64,000 nucleotides of DNA from Longitalea luteola (GTDB lineage: Bacteria; Bacteroidota; Bacteroidia; Chitinophagales; Chitinophagaceae), in contig NZ_JAFIQX010000016.1 in assembly GCF_017356035.1 (NCBI RefSeq), forward strand, positions 62,001 through 126,000, in the 5' to 3' direction. The notes beneath the pieces are model-generated. The model had not been told where the DNA came from, did no database searches, and saw only the letters and a list, made by a program, of their open reading frames with translations. The first letter of the stretch is position 1, and each line of letters starts with the position of its first letter. Positions 35,797 to 45,423 of the stretch are shown here, piece by piece. Both the position numbers and the translations under genes were made by a program.

Positions 35797-36825
35797 CTAG
35801 TATACACTTTTAGCCTGAACCAACTTCTCTTCCTTGCCCGTTCTCACGGCATACGTAAACCCTTTCTGCAGGGCATAACCGCCGTATTGTCCTTTTTTAT
35901 TCAGGGCAATGAATCCTATCTGCAGGGTCTTTGCTTTTGAAGGATTCCGGCTGATGATCCGCTCTACCGCTTTTTTACAGGCCGCTTCCGGCGCATGCCC
36001 CTGCCGCATCAACTCCACTACTAGATGAGAACCTACAATACGGACCACTTCTTCGCCAACGCCTGTTGCAGTAGCCGCGCCAATTTCATTGTCCACATAC
36101 AAACCCGCACCTATAACCGGCGAGTCCCCTACCCGGCCATGCAATTTGAACGCCATACCGCTGGTGGTACAGGCGCCGCTGCAATTGCCACTGGCGTCCA
36201 TGGCGATCATGCCGATCGTATCATGATTGTTCGCTCCACCAGGCATATCACCGCCGGGTGCTGGTTTATGCAACTTGTTTTCTATATTAATGATGGGTTC
36301 GTACTTTGAGGTCTTCAACCATTCTTTCCAGGCCTTTTCGCTTTCAGGCGTCAACAGGTTCTCTTTCTGAAAACCATTGGCCAACGCAAATTGCAGGGCG
36401 CCGTCGCCTGCCAGTATCACATGCGGGGTCTTTTCCATAACCAGCCGTGCAACCGAAATCGGGTGCTTTATATGCTCCAGGCACATCACGGAGCCACAAT
36501 TATAATTTTCATCCATGATGCAGGCATCGAGGGTAACACGTCCGTCACGATCGGGCAAACCACCATAACCAACCGATTGATTATTGGAATCTGCTTCAGG
36601 AATCTTTACACCGGCTTCTACGGCATCCAATGCACGGCCCCCTTTGCCTAGAATAGTCCAGGCTTCGGCGTTCGCTTCCTTGCCAAAATCCCAGGTTGAT
36701 AAAACGATGGGCTCATTTTTAATGGTTGGATAGTGCGTATCTGATTGAGCCATTAGTTTCTTTCCGGTAAACAGTCCCAATGAACCAAGGAATGATGTCT
36801 GTAAAAATTTCCTACGCGTTGACAT
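35797..36825 (-). CDS. glycosylasparaginase (N4-(beta-N-acetylglucosaminyl)-L-asparaginase)
   Basis: A 342-residue Ntn hydrolase that splits GlcNAc-Asn into aspartate and GlcNAc-amine, the last step in N-glycoprotein breakdown. The N-terminus (STRRKFLQTSFLGSLGLF) is a twin-arginine-like export signal. The nucleophile is predicted as Thr203 in the HDTIGMIAMD motif, where the precursor self-cleaves. The GGLPDRDGRVTLDA and RVGDSPVIGAGLYVD motifs are family hallmarks. Its neighbours (GH20 hexosaminidase, NagB fusion) fit amino-sugar salvage, though transcription is in the opposite direction. Confidence 0.92.
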   Translation of the reverse strand: MSTRRKFLQTSFLGSLGLFTGKKLMAQSDTHYPTIKNEPIVLSTWDFGKEANAEAWTILGKGGRALDAVEAGVKIPEADSNNQSVGYGGLPDRDGRVTLDACIMDENYNCGSVMCLEHIKHPISVARLVMEKTPHVILAGDGALQFALANGFQKENLLTPESEKAWKEWLKTSKYEPIINIENKLHKPAPGGDMPGGANNHDTIGMIAMDASGNCSGACTTSGMAFKLHGRVGDSPVIGAGLYVDNEIGAATATGVGEEVVRIVGSHLVVELMRQGHAPEAACKKAVERIISRNPSKAKTLQIGFIALNKKGQYGGYALQKGFTYAVRTGKEEKLVQAKSVY

Positions 36826-36831
36826 GGTTGT

Positions 36832-36901
36832 ATTAGTTAATAAGTTAACGGGTTGATGAGTTAACCAGTTAACGAATTAACTTGTCAACTTTTCAACTTA
36901 C
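36832..36901. repeat. 8-bp array (AGTTAACG / TTTCAACT)
   Basis: About eight degenerate octamers between the divergent asparaginase and S15-hydrolase genes. Confidence 0.75.
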
Positions 36902-36929
36902 ATTTAAGCATCTAAATTAAGCGCTAAAC

Positions 36930-38831
36930 ATGAGAAAATTATTTCTTTTAATTTTTGCTTTACATTTTATCCTTTTAGTAAATGCCCAAAGCTACGAACA
37001 GGACTCAGCCTGGGTGCGCGACAATTACACGAAACGAGAAGTGATGATCCCCATGCGGGACGGCGTTAAGCTGTTCACTTCTATTTACATTCCGAAAGAC
37101 ACTTCGGAAAAGCATCCTATATTAATAAGCCGTACACCTTATTCCTGTAGTCCGTACGGAGAAAATAATTTCAATACCAGCCTCTGGATGCGCCATACGC
37201 GCTATTATGCCCGGGAAAATTATATCATCGTAACGCAGGATGTGCGCGGCCGCTGGGCCAGTGAAGGAACGTTTGTTGATGTGCGCCCTTTCAACCCCAA
37301 CAAAAAAACGGCTCAGGATATTGACGAAGCAAGCGATAGTTATGATACCATCGACTGGCTGATCAAAAATATTGAAAACAACAATGGCAATGTAGGGGTA
37401 GTGGGTGGTTCCTATCCCGGGTTTTATGCTACCATGGCTGCTATGAGCGGCCACCCGGCATTGAAAGCTGCATGTCCGCAAGCGCCGGTTACCGACTGGT
37501 TTATCGGCGATGATTTTCATCACAACGGCGCTTTCTTTCTTATGGACGCCTTTGCTTTTTATACCGGCGGCTTTGGTTACCCGCGCCCTGTTCCCTACAA
37601 AGTAGCTCCACGCCGGGCTATTCATATTCCAACGAATGATAATTATGAATCTTATTTGCGCATCGGCGCTTTACAAAATTTCAGAAAGCTTACCGGCGAC
37701 AGCCTGCAATTTTGGAAAGATCTGTATGCACATCCGAACTACGACGAATGGTGGCAGGCCCGTAACATCAGGAACTTCGTAAACAATATCCCCTCCTCTG
37801 TGGCCACCCTGGTGGTTGGCGGCACTAATGATGCAGAAGATTGTTTTGGCGCGTGGCGAACCTACCAGGCCATAGAAAAAAAAGCGAAAAACGATAACAG
37901 GATAGTGATGGGCCCCTGGTGGCATGGTCAATGGATAACATCTGATGGCACTCATTTAGGCAATGTGCAGTTTGGTTCCAATACCAGTATCTGGTACCAG
38001 AATACGATCGAGATCCCTTTCTTTAATTATTACCTGAAAGGCAAAGGCAATAGACCCAGGATCGCAGAAGCTACGGTATTCTTTACCGGCGCCAATGAAT
38101 GGAAACATTGTGAAGTTTGGCCTCCTGCCGATAAAAAAGACCAGCCCATATACCTGCAACCAGGCGGCAAACTGGGTTGGGAAAAACCTGCCGCCAAAAG
38201 CAGTTTCAGCGAATACATCAGCGATCCGGCGCATCCTGTGCCTTATACTGAAGACGTTCACTTCACACGTACGCGCGATTACATGACCGATGACCAGCGT
38301 TTTGCCAGCCGCCGTACAGACGTAATAACATTCGAAACAGCTGTATTGAACGATGATCTTACGCTGGCCGGTACGGTGGTAGCCGATCTGTTGACCAGCA
38401 TTTCAACAACCGATGCTGACTTTGTTGTTAAACTCATCGACGTGTTCCCCGATGATTTTAAATATGCCGGCGCCAACACCAATCAAAGCCGCGATGCCGG
38501 CGGCCCTTATCCAATGGGTGGGTACCAAATGCTGGTACGGGGCGAGATCATGCGCGGCCGCTATCGCAAAAGCTTTACGACGCCGGAAGCATTTAAACCC
38601 AACAAAATTGAACAGGTAAAATTTGAATTGCCTGATGTTGCACACACTTTCAAAAAAGGCCACCGCCTGATGATCCAGATCCAAAGCAGCTGGTTTCCGC
38701 TGGCCGACAGGAACCCGCAAAAGTTTGTAAACATTTACGAATGCAGTGACAGCGATTTTCAGAAAGCGACCATTCGCATTCATCATGATGGAACCAATAG
38801 CAGCGCCATCATACTTCCCGTGTTAAAATGA
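36930..38831 (+). CDS. CocE/NonD (S15) family serine hydrolase
   Basis: A 633-residue secreted alpha/beta hydrolase (signal peptide to VNAQ, residue 20). Catalytic Ser161 lies in GVVGGSYPGFYA, Asp in VVGGTNDAEDCFGA and His in MGPWWHGQW. A jelly-roll C-terminal domain (from about 395) is typical of X-Pro dipeptidyl peptidase, cocaine esterase and alpha-amino-acid ester hydrolases. The substrate cannot be told from sequence; peptides or acyl esters are likely. An inverted hairpin terminator follows. Confidence 0.92.
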   Translation: MRKLFLLIFALHFILLVNAQSYEQDSAWVRDNYTKREVMIPMRDGVKLFTSIYIPKDTSEKHPILISRTPYSCSPYGENNFNTSLWMRHTRYYARENYIIVTQDVRGRWASEGTFVDVRPFNPNKKTAQDIDEASDSYDTIDWLIKNIENNNGNVGVVGGSYPGFYATMAAMSGHPALKAACPQAPVTDWFIGDDFHHNGAFFLMDAFAFYTGGFGYPRPVPYKVAPRRAIHIPTNDNYESYLRIGALQNFRKLTGDSLQFWKDLYAHPNYDEWWQARNIRNFVNNIPSSVATLVVGGTNDAEDCFGAWRTYQAIEKKAKNDNRIVMGPWWHGQWITSDGTHLGNVQFGSNTSIWYQNTIEIPFFNYYLKGKGNRPRIAEATVFFTGANEWKHCEVWPPADKKDQPIYLQPGGKLGWEKPAAKSSFSEYISDPAHPVPYTEDVHFTRTRDYMTDDQRFASRRTDVITFETAVLNDDLTLAGTVVADLLTSISTTDADFVVKLIDVFPDDFKYAGANTNQSRDAGGPYPMGGYQMLVRGEIMRGRYRKSFTTPEAFKPNKIEQVKFELPDVAHTFKKGHRLMIQIQSSWFPLADRNPQKFVNIYECSDSDFQKATIRIHHDGTNSSAIILPVLK

Positions 38832-38864
38832 TCTAATTTAAAAGTCAATCAATAATTTCTGCCT

Positions 38865-38899
38865 AAGCGTGCCACGGAATGAACCGTGTCACGCTTTTT
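38865..38899 (+). terminator. intrinsic terminator of the S15 hydrolase gene
   Basis: A 13-bp stem with one mismatch (AAGCGTGCCACGG / CCGTGTCACGCTT), AATGAA loop, followed by TTTT. Confidence 0.85.
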
Positions 38900-38936
38900 A
38901 GTTATTAAAAACGCCTCGCATCAACTTTCTGAACCT

Positions 38937-38961
38937 TATCAACTTTTCAACTTTTCAACGT
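38937..38961. repeat. 8-bp array (TCAACTTT)
   Basis: Three octamers, same family as the right arm of 36832-36901. Confidence 0.6.
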
Positions 38962-39120
38962 ACCTTGCAGACTCTCTGTTGTTGGCTGATACCAGCTATT
39001 ACATTCTCAACACTTAAGACCGGCTGAACACCAGCAAGGTGTACTTCATTTATTTTCATTACAAAACACCCGTTCCTGACACTATTTAAAGTGCCAAAGG
39101 GTATTAACCATTTATGCATT

Positions 39121-40698
39121 ATGAAAAGAATTTGGTTCATTGCCTCACTGTTCCTGAGTATGAGTATGTATGCCCAGGTAAACATCATTCCGCAACCGGT
39201 CGAACTGAAAATGCCTGAAACTGCCGGCCAGTTTGTGATCACGGCTAAAACGCCCATCATCCTGGAAGGCGCCGGTTTGGAAAATTCAGCCCGCTTCCTG
39301 AATGATTATCTGAAACAGATCTATGGTTTCACGCTGCCCATTACTAAAAAAGCCGGCACAACGCCAGGTATCCGCCTCAATTTCGACCGGCTCAACCATC
39401 CCATTCCCGGCGCTTACAATATGGAAATTAGCGCCAAAGGCGTGTACATTGGCGGCGATAATGCCACCGGCACTTTCTATGGCGTTCAGACCCTGCTGCA
39501 ATTATTACCCACCGCAAAAGCAAGCTCTTTACCGGTATCATATCTTACCATAAAAGACCATCCGCGCTTTCAATACCGGGGCCTTCACCTGGATGTCAGC
39601 CGCCACTTCTTCCCGCTGAGTTTCGTAAAAAAGTATATCGACTATATTGCGCTGCACAAAATGAATTATTTCCACTGGCATTTAACAGATGACCAGGGCT
39701 GGCGCATAGAGATCAAAAAATATCCCAACCTTACCAAAGCCGGCGCCTGGCGCAATGGCACCATCATAGGCCGCTATCCCGGAACCGGTAATGACAGCCT
39801 CCGTTACGGCGGATTCTATACCCAGAAAGAAGTTAAAGAGATCGTTGATTATGCCGCCAAACGGTATATCACGGTTGTTCCTGAAATAGAAATGCCAGGT
39901 CATGCTTCCGCAGCGCTTACTGCCTATCCGCACCTGGGTTGTACCGGTGGTCCATACCAGGTGCAACAGACATGGGGCGTATTCAACGATGTTTTTTGTG
40001 CAGGCAATGATTCTGTATTTACATTCCTGCAAAATGTATTGGATGAAGTGATGCCTTTGTTCCCTGCGAAATATGTGCATATTGGTGGCGATGAATGCCC
40101 CAAGGACAGCTGGAAGAAATGTCCCAAATGCCATAAAAGAATGGCCGATAACAAGCTGAAAGACGAACATGAGCTGCAAAGCTATTTTGTACAGCGCATG
40201 GAAAAATACATCAACAGCAAAGGCAAAACCATCATCGGCTGGGATGAGATCCTCGAGGGTGGACTGGCGCCCAATGCCGTTGTAATGAGCTGGCGTGGCG
40301 AGCAGGGCGGCATTGAAGCAGCTAAACAAAACCATGATGTGATCATGACGCCCACTAACTTTGTGTATCTCGACTATTCACAATCCAAACAGGAAGATTC
40401 TGTAACGATAGGCAATTATGTTCCCGTTAAGAAAACATATAGTTATGAGCCCGTGCCCAAAGAGTTAAATGCCGATCAAAGTAAACATATCCTGGGTGCA
40501 CAAGGCAATGTATGGACGGAATACATGAAGACCCCGAAGAAGGTTGAATACATGATCTTTCCCCGCTTAAGCGCCCTGAGTGAAGTATTATGGAGCCCGG
40601 CAGAAAAACGCAACTGGGACGATTTTGAAAAACGCCTGCAGGAGCAATTCAAACGTTATACGTTATGGGGTACAAACTATAATAAGAAATTGGAGTAA
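39121..40698 (+). CDS. beta-N-acetylhexosaminidase (GH20)
   Basis: A 525-residue exported enzyme releasing terminal GlcNAc or GalNAc from glycans, chitin fragments or muropeptides. Signal peptide to MYAQ (about residue 19). An N-terminal GH20b domain (about 25-150) precedes the catalytic barrel, with the catalytic Asp-Glu pair at 324-325 in HIGGDECPKDSW and WHLTDDQGWRIEI before it. The start at 39121 (MKRIWF) gives a clean signal peptide; an extra ten codons upstream are unlikely. The next gene, NagB fused to a deacetylase, uses the product after phosphorylation. A 7-bp array starts 2 bp after the stop. Confidence 0.95.
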   Translation: MKRIWFIASLFLSMSMYAQVNIIPQPVELKMPETAGQFVITAKTPIILEGAGLENSARFLNDYLKQIYGFTLPITKKAGTTPGIRLNFDRLNHPIPGAYNMEISAKGVYIGGDNATGTFYGVQTLLQLLPTAKASSLPVSYLTIKDHPRFQYRGLHLDVSRHFFPLSFVKKYIDYIALHKMNYFHWHLTDDQGWRIEIKKYPNLTKAGAWRNGTIIGRYPGTGNDSLRYGGFYTQKEVKEIVDYAAKRYITVVPEIEMPGHASAALTAYPHLGCTGGPYQVQQTWGVFNDVFCAGNDSVFTFLQNVLDEVMPLFPAKYVHIGGDECPKDSWKKCPKCHKRMADNKLKDEHELQSYFVQRMEKYINSKGKTIIGWDEILEGGLAPNAVVMSWRGEQGGIEAAKQNHDVIMTPTNFVYLDYSQSKQEDSVTIGNYVPVKKTYSYEPVPKELNADQSKHILGAQGNVWTEYMKTPKKVEYMIFPRLSALSEVLWSPAEKRNWDDFEKRLQEQFKRYTLWGTNYNKKLE

Positions 40699-40700
40699 AA

Positions 40701-40868
40701 GCTGAAGGCTTAAGGCAAAAGGCTAAACGCTGCAACCCTATTGGCTATCCCCGCCTCCAGCGGCATCCTCACGAGGCATCGGAAGTTAAAGCTGTTACAC
40801 AGGAGTTGTATTTGGCGTTCCGCGTTATGCGTTCCGCGTTTTGCGTTTTGCGTTAAGCGTTCAGCGTA
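40701..40868. repeat. inverted 7-bp array (GCTGAAG / GCTAAAC against GCGTTCC / GCGTTTT)
   Basis: A left arm of five heptamers and a right arm of seven (GCGTTCC, GCGTTAT, GCGTTTT, GCGTTAA). It joins the GH20 and nagB genes. Confidence 0.85.
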
Positions 40869-40967
40869 AACAAACGTTTGCTTATTTTCTACCCGAAAAC
40901 AACCGCATTTCCCTATGAATATTGGAAATAACTTTAATTTAGCGCAACTATAAAAACCGATTTACTT

Positions 40968-42875
40968 ATGAGCATGGTTGATTCGTTTGAGAAGATACCT
41001 GTACGTATTTATCCAGATCTAAAAGAAGGTTCAAAATTTGCGGCCAGGGAAATAGCCGATCTCATCCGCAGTAAACAAGCGGCCGGCCTGCCCTGTATTT
41101 TAGGATTGGCAACCGGTTCATCACCGCGTTCGCTGTATGCCGAACTGGTAAGAATGCACAAGGAAGAAGGATTATCCTTTAAAAATGTGATCACTTTTAA
41201 CCTGGATGAATACTATCCAATTGAGAATGATGCGCTGCAAAGTTACAATCGCTTTATGCATACGCATCTCTTCGATCACATCGATATCGATCCGAAGAAC
41301 ATTCATATTCCCAATGGCGAAGTTCCCAAGGAAAAGATCAAAGCACACTGCCTGGAATACGAGCGGATGATTGAAGATGCAGGTGGAATCGACCTGCAGG
41401 TGCTGGGCATTGGTAACAATGGACATATCGGTTTCAATGAGCCCGGTTCCAGCATCAACTCCCGCACGCGGCTCGTTACACTCGATACTTCAACCCGTAT
41501 TGCCAACTCACATGAGTTCGCTAATATTTCAGAAGTGCCCCGCCTGGCCATTACCATGGGTATCAGCTCCATTTTAAAGGCCAAGCGCATTCTGTTAATG
41601 GCCTGGGGACCTGCCAAAGCAGCCGTTGTTCAAAAAGCGGTGGAAGACAACGTTACAGAACAAATACCCGCTTCCTTACTACAACAGCATAATGAAAGCT
41701 TATTCATCTTAGACGAAGCTGCAGCCGCTGAGCTTACCCGCTATAAATCACCTTGGCTCACCGGCGATCTTGAGTGGACACCCAAGATGATCCGCAAAGC
41801 GGTAGTGAACATGGCCCTGAAAGTGAATAAACCGTTATTAAGCTTAACCAATATCGATTACCGCGATAATGGCCTGGGTGATCTGCTGGTTGAAAAAGGC
41901 GATGCCTACGAGATCAACCTGCAGGTATATTACATGCTGCGCGACAGCATTACGGGCTGGCCCGGCGGCAAACCCGACCTGCATTTGCCCAACCATCCCG
42001 AACGTACCAAACCTTATCCCAAACGCTGCGTGATCTTTTCGCCCCATCCTGATGATGATATCATTTCAATGGGCGGTACTTTCCAGCGCCTGCACGACCA
42101 GGGACATGATGTGCACGTAGCTTATCAAACTTCCGGTAACATAGCTGTAACCGATGAGTTTGTTACCCGCTTCATGGATTTTGCCGTAGGCTTTGAAGAT
42201 ATGTTCGGGGTCGATAGCAAAAAATCAAAAGCCATACTTGATCAGGCCCGCCATTACCTGCGGTTCAAGAAATCGAACGAGATAGATACACCCGAGATCA
42301 GGTCGGTAAAAGGGCTGATACGCCGTTGTGAGGCCAAAGCAACCTGCCGTTATGTGGGCATTAAAGAGGAGAACATCCACTTCCAGAACCTGCCGTTCTA
42401 CGAAACAGGTACCATTGAAAAGAAACCAATGGGTGAAGAAGATGTTAAAATGACGATGGAATTGTTGCGCGCGATAAAGCCTCACCAGGTGTATTGCGCC
42501 GGTGATCTGGCCGATCCGCATGGCACCCATAAGGTTTGCCTGGACATCATTTTTGAATCATTACGCCGCATAAAAGCAGCCGGTGACGAATGGGTGAAGG
42601 ACTGCTGGGTTTGGTTGTATAAAGGCGCCTGGCAGGAATGGGACCTCAGTGAAATTGAAATGGCCATCCCCATGAGCCCTGACCAGGTAATGAAAAAGCG
42701 TTTTGGCATCTTCATTCACCAGTCGCAAAAAGACATGGTGCCCTTCCAGGGAAGCGACAGCCGCGAGTTCTGGCAGCGTGCTGAAGACAGAAACGCAAAT
42801 ACCGCCAATTTGTATGCGCAGTTAGGGCTTACAAAATATGCCGCCATGGAAGCTTTTGTGCGTTGGCATTTTTAA
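40968..42875 (+). CDS. nagB: glucosamine-6-phosphate deaminase fused to a PIG-L/LmbE deacetylase-like domain
   Basis: A 635-residue cytoplasmic bifunctional protein. Residues about 1-265 are NagB, converting glucosamine-6-P to fructose-6-P and ammonia, with GLATGSSPRSLY, TFNLDEYYP and LGIGNNGHIGFNEPGS motifs. After a linker, a PIG-L/LmbE zinc deacetylase-like domain runs from about 350, with zinc-site residues PHPDDD at 359-364 and DPHGTH near 530. The second domain may remove the N-acetyl group from GlcNAc-6-P or a related compound; that is inference. This fusion is known in Bacteroidota. With the GH20 gene upstream it makes a GlcNAc-use pair. Confidence 0.93.
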   Translation: MSMVDSFEKIPVRIYPDLKEGSKFAAREIADLIRSKQAAGLPCILGLATGSSPRSLYAELVRMHKEEGLSFKNVITFNLDEYYPIENDALQSYNRFMHTHLFDHIDIDPKNIHIPNGEVPKEKIKAHCLEYERMIEDAGGIDLQVLGIGNNGHIGFNEPGSSINSRTRLVTLDTSTRIANSHEFANISEVPRLAITMGISSILKAKRILLMAWGPAKAAVVQKAVEDNVTEQIPASLLQQHNESLFILDEAAAAELTRYKSPWLTGDLEWTPKMIRKAVVNMALKVNKPLLSLTNIDYRDNGLGDLLVEKGDAYEINLQVYYMLRDSITGWPGGKPDLHLPNHPERTKPYPKRCVIFSPHPDDDIISMGGTFQRLHDQGHDVHVAYQTSGNIAVTDEFVTRFMDFAVGFEDMFGVDSKKSKAILDQARHYLRFKKSNEIDTPEIRSVKGLIRRCEAKATCRYVGIKEENIHFQNLPFYETGTIEKKPMGEEDVKMTMELLRAIKPHQVYCAGDLADPHGTHKVCLDIIFESLRRIKAAGDEWVKDCWVWLYKGAWQEWDLSEIEMAIPMSPDQVMKKRFGIFIHQSQKDMVPFQGSDSREFWQRAEDRNANTANLYAQLGLTKYAAMEAFVRWHF

Positions 42876-42876
42876 T

Positions 42877-42991
42877 GGTTACAGTTTTCAGGTTACACGT
42901 TCCAGGTATCTGGAACCGTTTATATAGAGGGCAGTTTCTTAGGAAATTGCCCTTTTGCTTTCTGCCCTGTTCCCTGTAACCTGTAACTGTT
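42877..42991. repeat. inverted 7-bp array (GTTACAG / GTTCCAG against CCTGTAA / CTGTTCA)
   Basis: Begins 1 bp after the nagB stop codon. The arms enclose the terminator hairpin at 42929-42956. Confidence 0.85.
42929..42956 (+). terminator. intrinsic terminator of nagB
   Basis: GGGCAGTTTC pairs with GAAATTGCCC (one G-T pair), TTAG loop, then TTTT. Confidence 0.85.
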
Positions 42992-42997
42992 CACAAA

Positions 42998-43029
42998 AAA
43001 AGGCATCAACCAGTCGGTCGATGCCTTTT
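42998..43029. terminator. second hairpin, possible terminator of the pseudo-receiver gene
   Basis: A perfect AAAAGGCATC / GATGCCTTTT stem with a 12-nt loop, between the convergent nagB and pseudo-receiver genes. Confidence 0.8.
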
Positions 43030-43064
43030 CTGTTATAACGCCTTCCACAACTCTCAGAAAGGCA

Positions 43065-43370
43065 TTAATTCATAAGATCAATTAAAGTTTGTTTTTCGGG
43101 TAAATCGGTGAATACATATACGGGAATTTCGTCCATTCCGTTATTTACCCGCAGGCTTTTCAGGTGATCTATGTACCCATTTACCGGATTATTAACATAA
43201 ACGATGATAATGTCCGGCAGCCTGTTATCAAGGTGATCCAAAAGTTGTTGAAAATTCTCCACACAATCTGTTTCGACCGGCTGTGGAAGATGCTGCAACA
43301 ACTGTTTCATAGGCAGTACGTAGTCGCTGTGATCGTAAAACAATATAATATACCTGGATTTTACCTGCAT
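43065..43370 (-). CDS. pseudo-receiver domain protein
   Basis: A 101-residue single-domain protein with the receiver fold pattern: an acidic start (FYDHSD, Asp13/Asp16), then DIIIVYVNNPVNGY where the phosphoacceptor Asp would be. Position 58 is Tyr instead of Asp, and no conserved Thr/Lys pair is obvious at the C-terminus. It probably cannot be phosphorylated in the normal way and may act as a binding or decoy partner. It is divergent from a canonical receiver gene (43547) and next to the large kinase cluster. Confidence 0.7.
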   Translation of the reverse strand: MQVKSRYIILFYDHSDYVLPMKQLLQHLPQPVETDCVENFQQLLDHLDNRLPDIIIVYVNNPVNGYIDHLKSLRVNNGMDEIPVYVFTDLPEKQTLIDLMN

Positions 43371-43546
43371 ACTTTACTGTTTTTATTAGGCTATAACTTA
43401 AAAATTGTATTCCACCATTGGGATTTTGATTGTATTTTCGGTATTCCTTTTTTGTCGCGTTTTATTGCTTTTTTGCATTGATAAAGTGATGTTAAGGTTT
43501 AGAGTTCCTGCCGAATGGTAGAAAGGCAGGCTAAAAATTAAAATAT

Positions 43547-43996
43547 ATGAGCTTTTATAATCAGTATCCAACAAATGTACTAATTGCGGAGGATGACGAC
43601 GAAGACTTCCTGATCTTTTCACTGGCAATTGAAGAACTTTCATTCAAAGTGATATTATCAAGGGCGGAAAACGGCGATATTCTTTTCAAATTGTTGGATG
43701 AAAACAATCCGGATATAGTTTTCCTTGACCTGCTAATGCCATGCAAGGATGGACGACAATGCCTGCGCGAGATCAGGGCTAACAGGAAATACGATTCCAT
43801 ACCCATTATCGTGTATTCTTCGTTAAGCGATCTGCAAAATATTGAATTCTGTTATCGTGAGGGATCGAACCTGTATGCGATAAAACCGCATACATTAACA
43901 GAGTTGAAAAACATTCTCGAGAAGATATTCAGTATCGACTGGAAAAAAGTACTGTACTTTCCTCCCCGCTCTATGTTCGTACTTAATCCACAATAA
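43547..43996 (+). CDS. stand-alone response regulator receiver
   Basis: A 149-residue receiver with intact features: acidic pocket AEDDDEDF (14-20), phosphoacceptor Asp61 in VFLDLLMPCKDG, a Ser in IVYSS and a Lys in AIKPHT. No output domain is attached, so it may pass phosphate between kinases or act by protein binding. Its neighbours are a receiver-kinase (44117, convergent) and the HAMP-array kinase. A 7-bp array starts 2 bp after the stop. Confidence 0.9.
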   Translation: MSFYNQYPTNVLIAEDDDEDFLIFSLAIEELSFKVILSRAENGDILFKLLDENNPDIVFLDLLMPCKDGRQCLREIRANRKYDSIPIIVYSSLSDLQNIEFCYREGSNLYAIKPHTLTELKNILEKIFSIDWKKVLYFPPRSMFVLNPQ

Positions 43997-43997
43997 A

Positions 43998-44112
43998 ATG
44001 TTTATGGTTTATGGTTTATAGTTTATAGTTGGTTCGAAATGCGGGAAGTCTGCCATTCTTCAGCAGCCAGCTTCTGAAGAACCATAAACCATAAACTACA
44101 AACCATAAACTC
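43998..44112. repeat. inverted 7-bp array (GTTTATG / GTTTATA against CCATAAA)
   Basis: Left arm 43998-44030, right arm 44083-44112, exactly between the stop codons of two convergent genes. Confidence 0.9.
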
Positions 44113-44116
44113 CTAG

Positions 44117-45412
44117 TTATTTTTTCCCTAACAGTAATAATGTAGGATCATCCTCCCGGGGGTCACCATTCGTTTCCACAGTTGGCTGGTGAACGGGCAA
44201 TGAAATGATAAAGGTAGATCCTTTGTTCACCTTGCTTTGCACCGAGATGAACCCGTTGTGCTTTTCAACGATCTTTTTACAAAGGGTTAAACCGATACCC
44301 GTGCCTTCAAATTCGCTGTGTACATGCAGCCGCCTGAACATGTCGAAGATCTGTTCGGCATATACCTGATCGAAGCCAATGCCATTGTCCTGTACATATA
44401 TGCGGCAATATTTTACAGGTTCCTTCGTAGAGGCGGTTGCCGTGATAATCTCCGAGCGGATATTGATCACCGGCGCCTCATCTTTTTTACTGTACTTCAG
44501 GGCATTGCTCAGCAGGTTCTCGAAGAGCGGACGCATAAGGCCGGGATTCACATCAATGGAAGGCAGTTCTGTTAACTGGATTTCGGCCTTTTTCTCCCTG
44601 ATGGTTGCATCGAGTTCATCTATTGCTTCCTGCAGAATGAGATTGAGGTTATAATGAACAAATGTATCTTTTTCATTATTTATGCGCGAGAACGCCAGGA
44701 TATCACTGATCAGCGTTTGCATACGCACAGCCGCATTCTGAATGCGGTTGATGTAATTAATAGCCGGCACATCCAGCACCGACTGGTACTTAACAAATAA
44801 CAGATCGCTAAAAGTGCGGATCTTACGTAAAGGTTCCTGCAGGTCGTGAGAGGCCATGAACGCAAAACGGTCGAGGTCGCGGTTGGCCGATTCCAGCAGC
44901 GCAATGTTCTCCAGTAATTGCCGGTTCAGCTCTTTTACCCGCTCTTCCGAGGCTTTCCGCTCGGTCACTTCCATCTCCAGGTTACGGTTGATAACCGTAA
45001 GCCGTTTTTCCTGCTCTATAAGGCGATGGTTTTTCCTGTACAGATCAACCAGTACGCCTACCTTCGCCCGTAAAAGTTCTGAGTTAATGGGTTTATAAAT
45101 ATAATCTACCGCCCCCATTCGATAACCCTTGAATATGTTTTCCTCACCATAATTATTGGCGGTGATAAATATGATAGGAATGTGTTTCAGTTTTTCGCGT
45201 TCATAGATAAGCGCTGCTGTTTCAAATCCATTCAGGTTGGGCATTTTAACATCCATCAAAATAAGTGCAAAGTCAAGTTCATTCAAGAGGATCTTCAATG
45301 CCTGGCTGCCTGAGCTGGCTTTAACAAAAGCATATCCATCGGGAGCCAGAATGGCCTCCATAGACATCAGATTATCTTCGCGATCATCAACTAATAGAAT
45401 TTTTGGACGCAT
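44117..45412 (-). CDS. receiver-histidine kinase fusion
   Basis: A 431-residue cytoplasmic signalling protein: an N-terminal receiver (about 1-118, phosphoacceptor Asp54 in LILMDVKMPNLNG), a coiled coil (about 125-180), then a HisKA helix (His189 in FMASHDLQEPLRKIR) and an HATPase_c domain (RPLFENLLSNALKYSK, DNGIGFDQVYAEQIF, GTGIGLTLCKKI). No transmembrane helix. It probably receives phosphate from another kinase, such as the giant kinase whose gene lies just upstream (42 bp), and controls its own kinase part. The start at 45412 is the first ATG; a TTG lies 9 bp before it. Confidence 0.92.
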   Translation of the reverse strand: MRPKILLVDDREDNLMSMEAILAPDGYAFVKASSGSQALKILLNELDFALILMDVKMPNLNGFETAALIYEREKLKHIPIIFITANNYGEENIFKGYRMGAVDYIYKPINSELLRAKVGVLVDLYRKNHRLIEQEKRLTVINRNLEMEVTERKASEERVKELNRQLLENIALLESANRDLDRFAFMASHDLQEPLRKIRTFSDLLFVKYQSVLDVPAINYINRIQNAAVRMQTLISDILAFSRINNEKDTFVHYNLNLILQEAIDELDATIREKKAEIQLTELPSIDVNPGLMRPLFENLLSNALKYSKKDEAPVINIRSEIITATASTKEPVKYCRIYVQDNGIGFDQVYAEQIFDMFRRLHVHSEFEGTGIGLTLCKKIVEKHNGFISVQSKVNKGSTFIISLPVHQPTVETNGDPREDDPTLLLLGKK

Positions 45413-45423
45413 GTTTGTCAATA

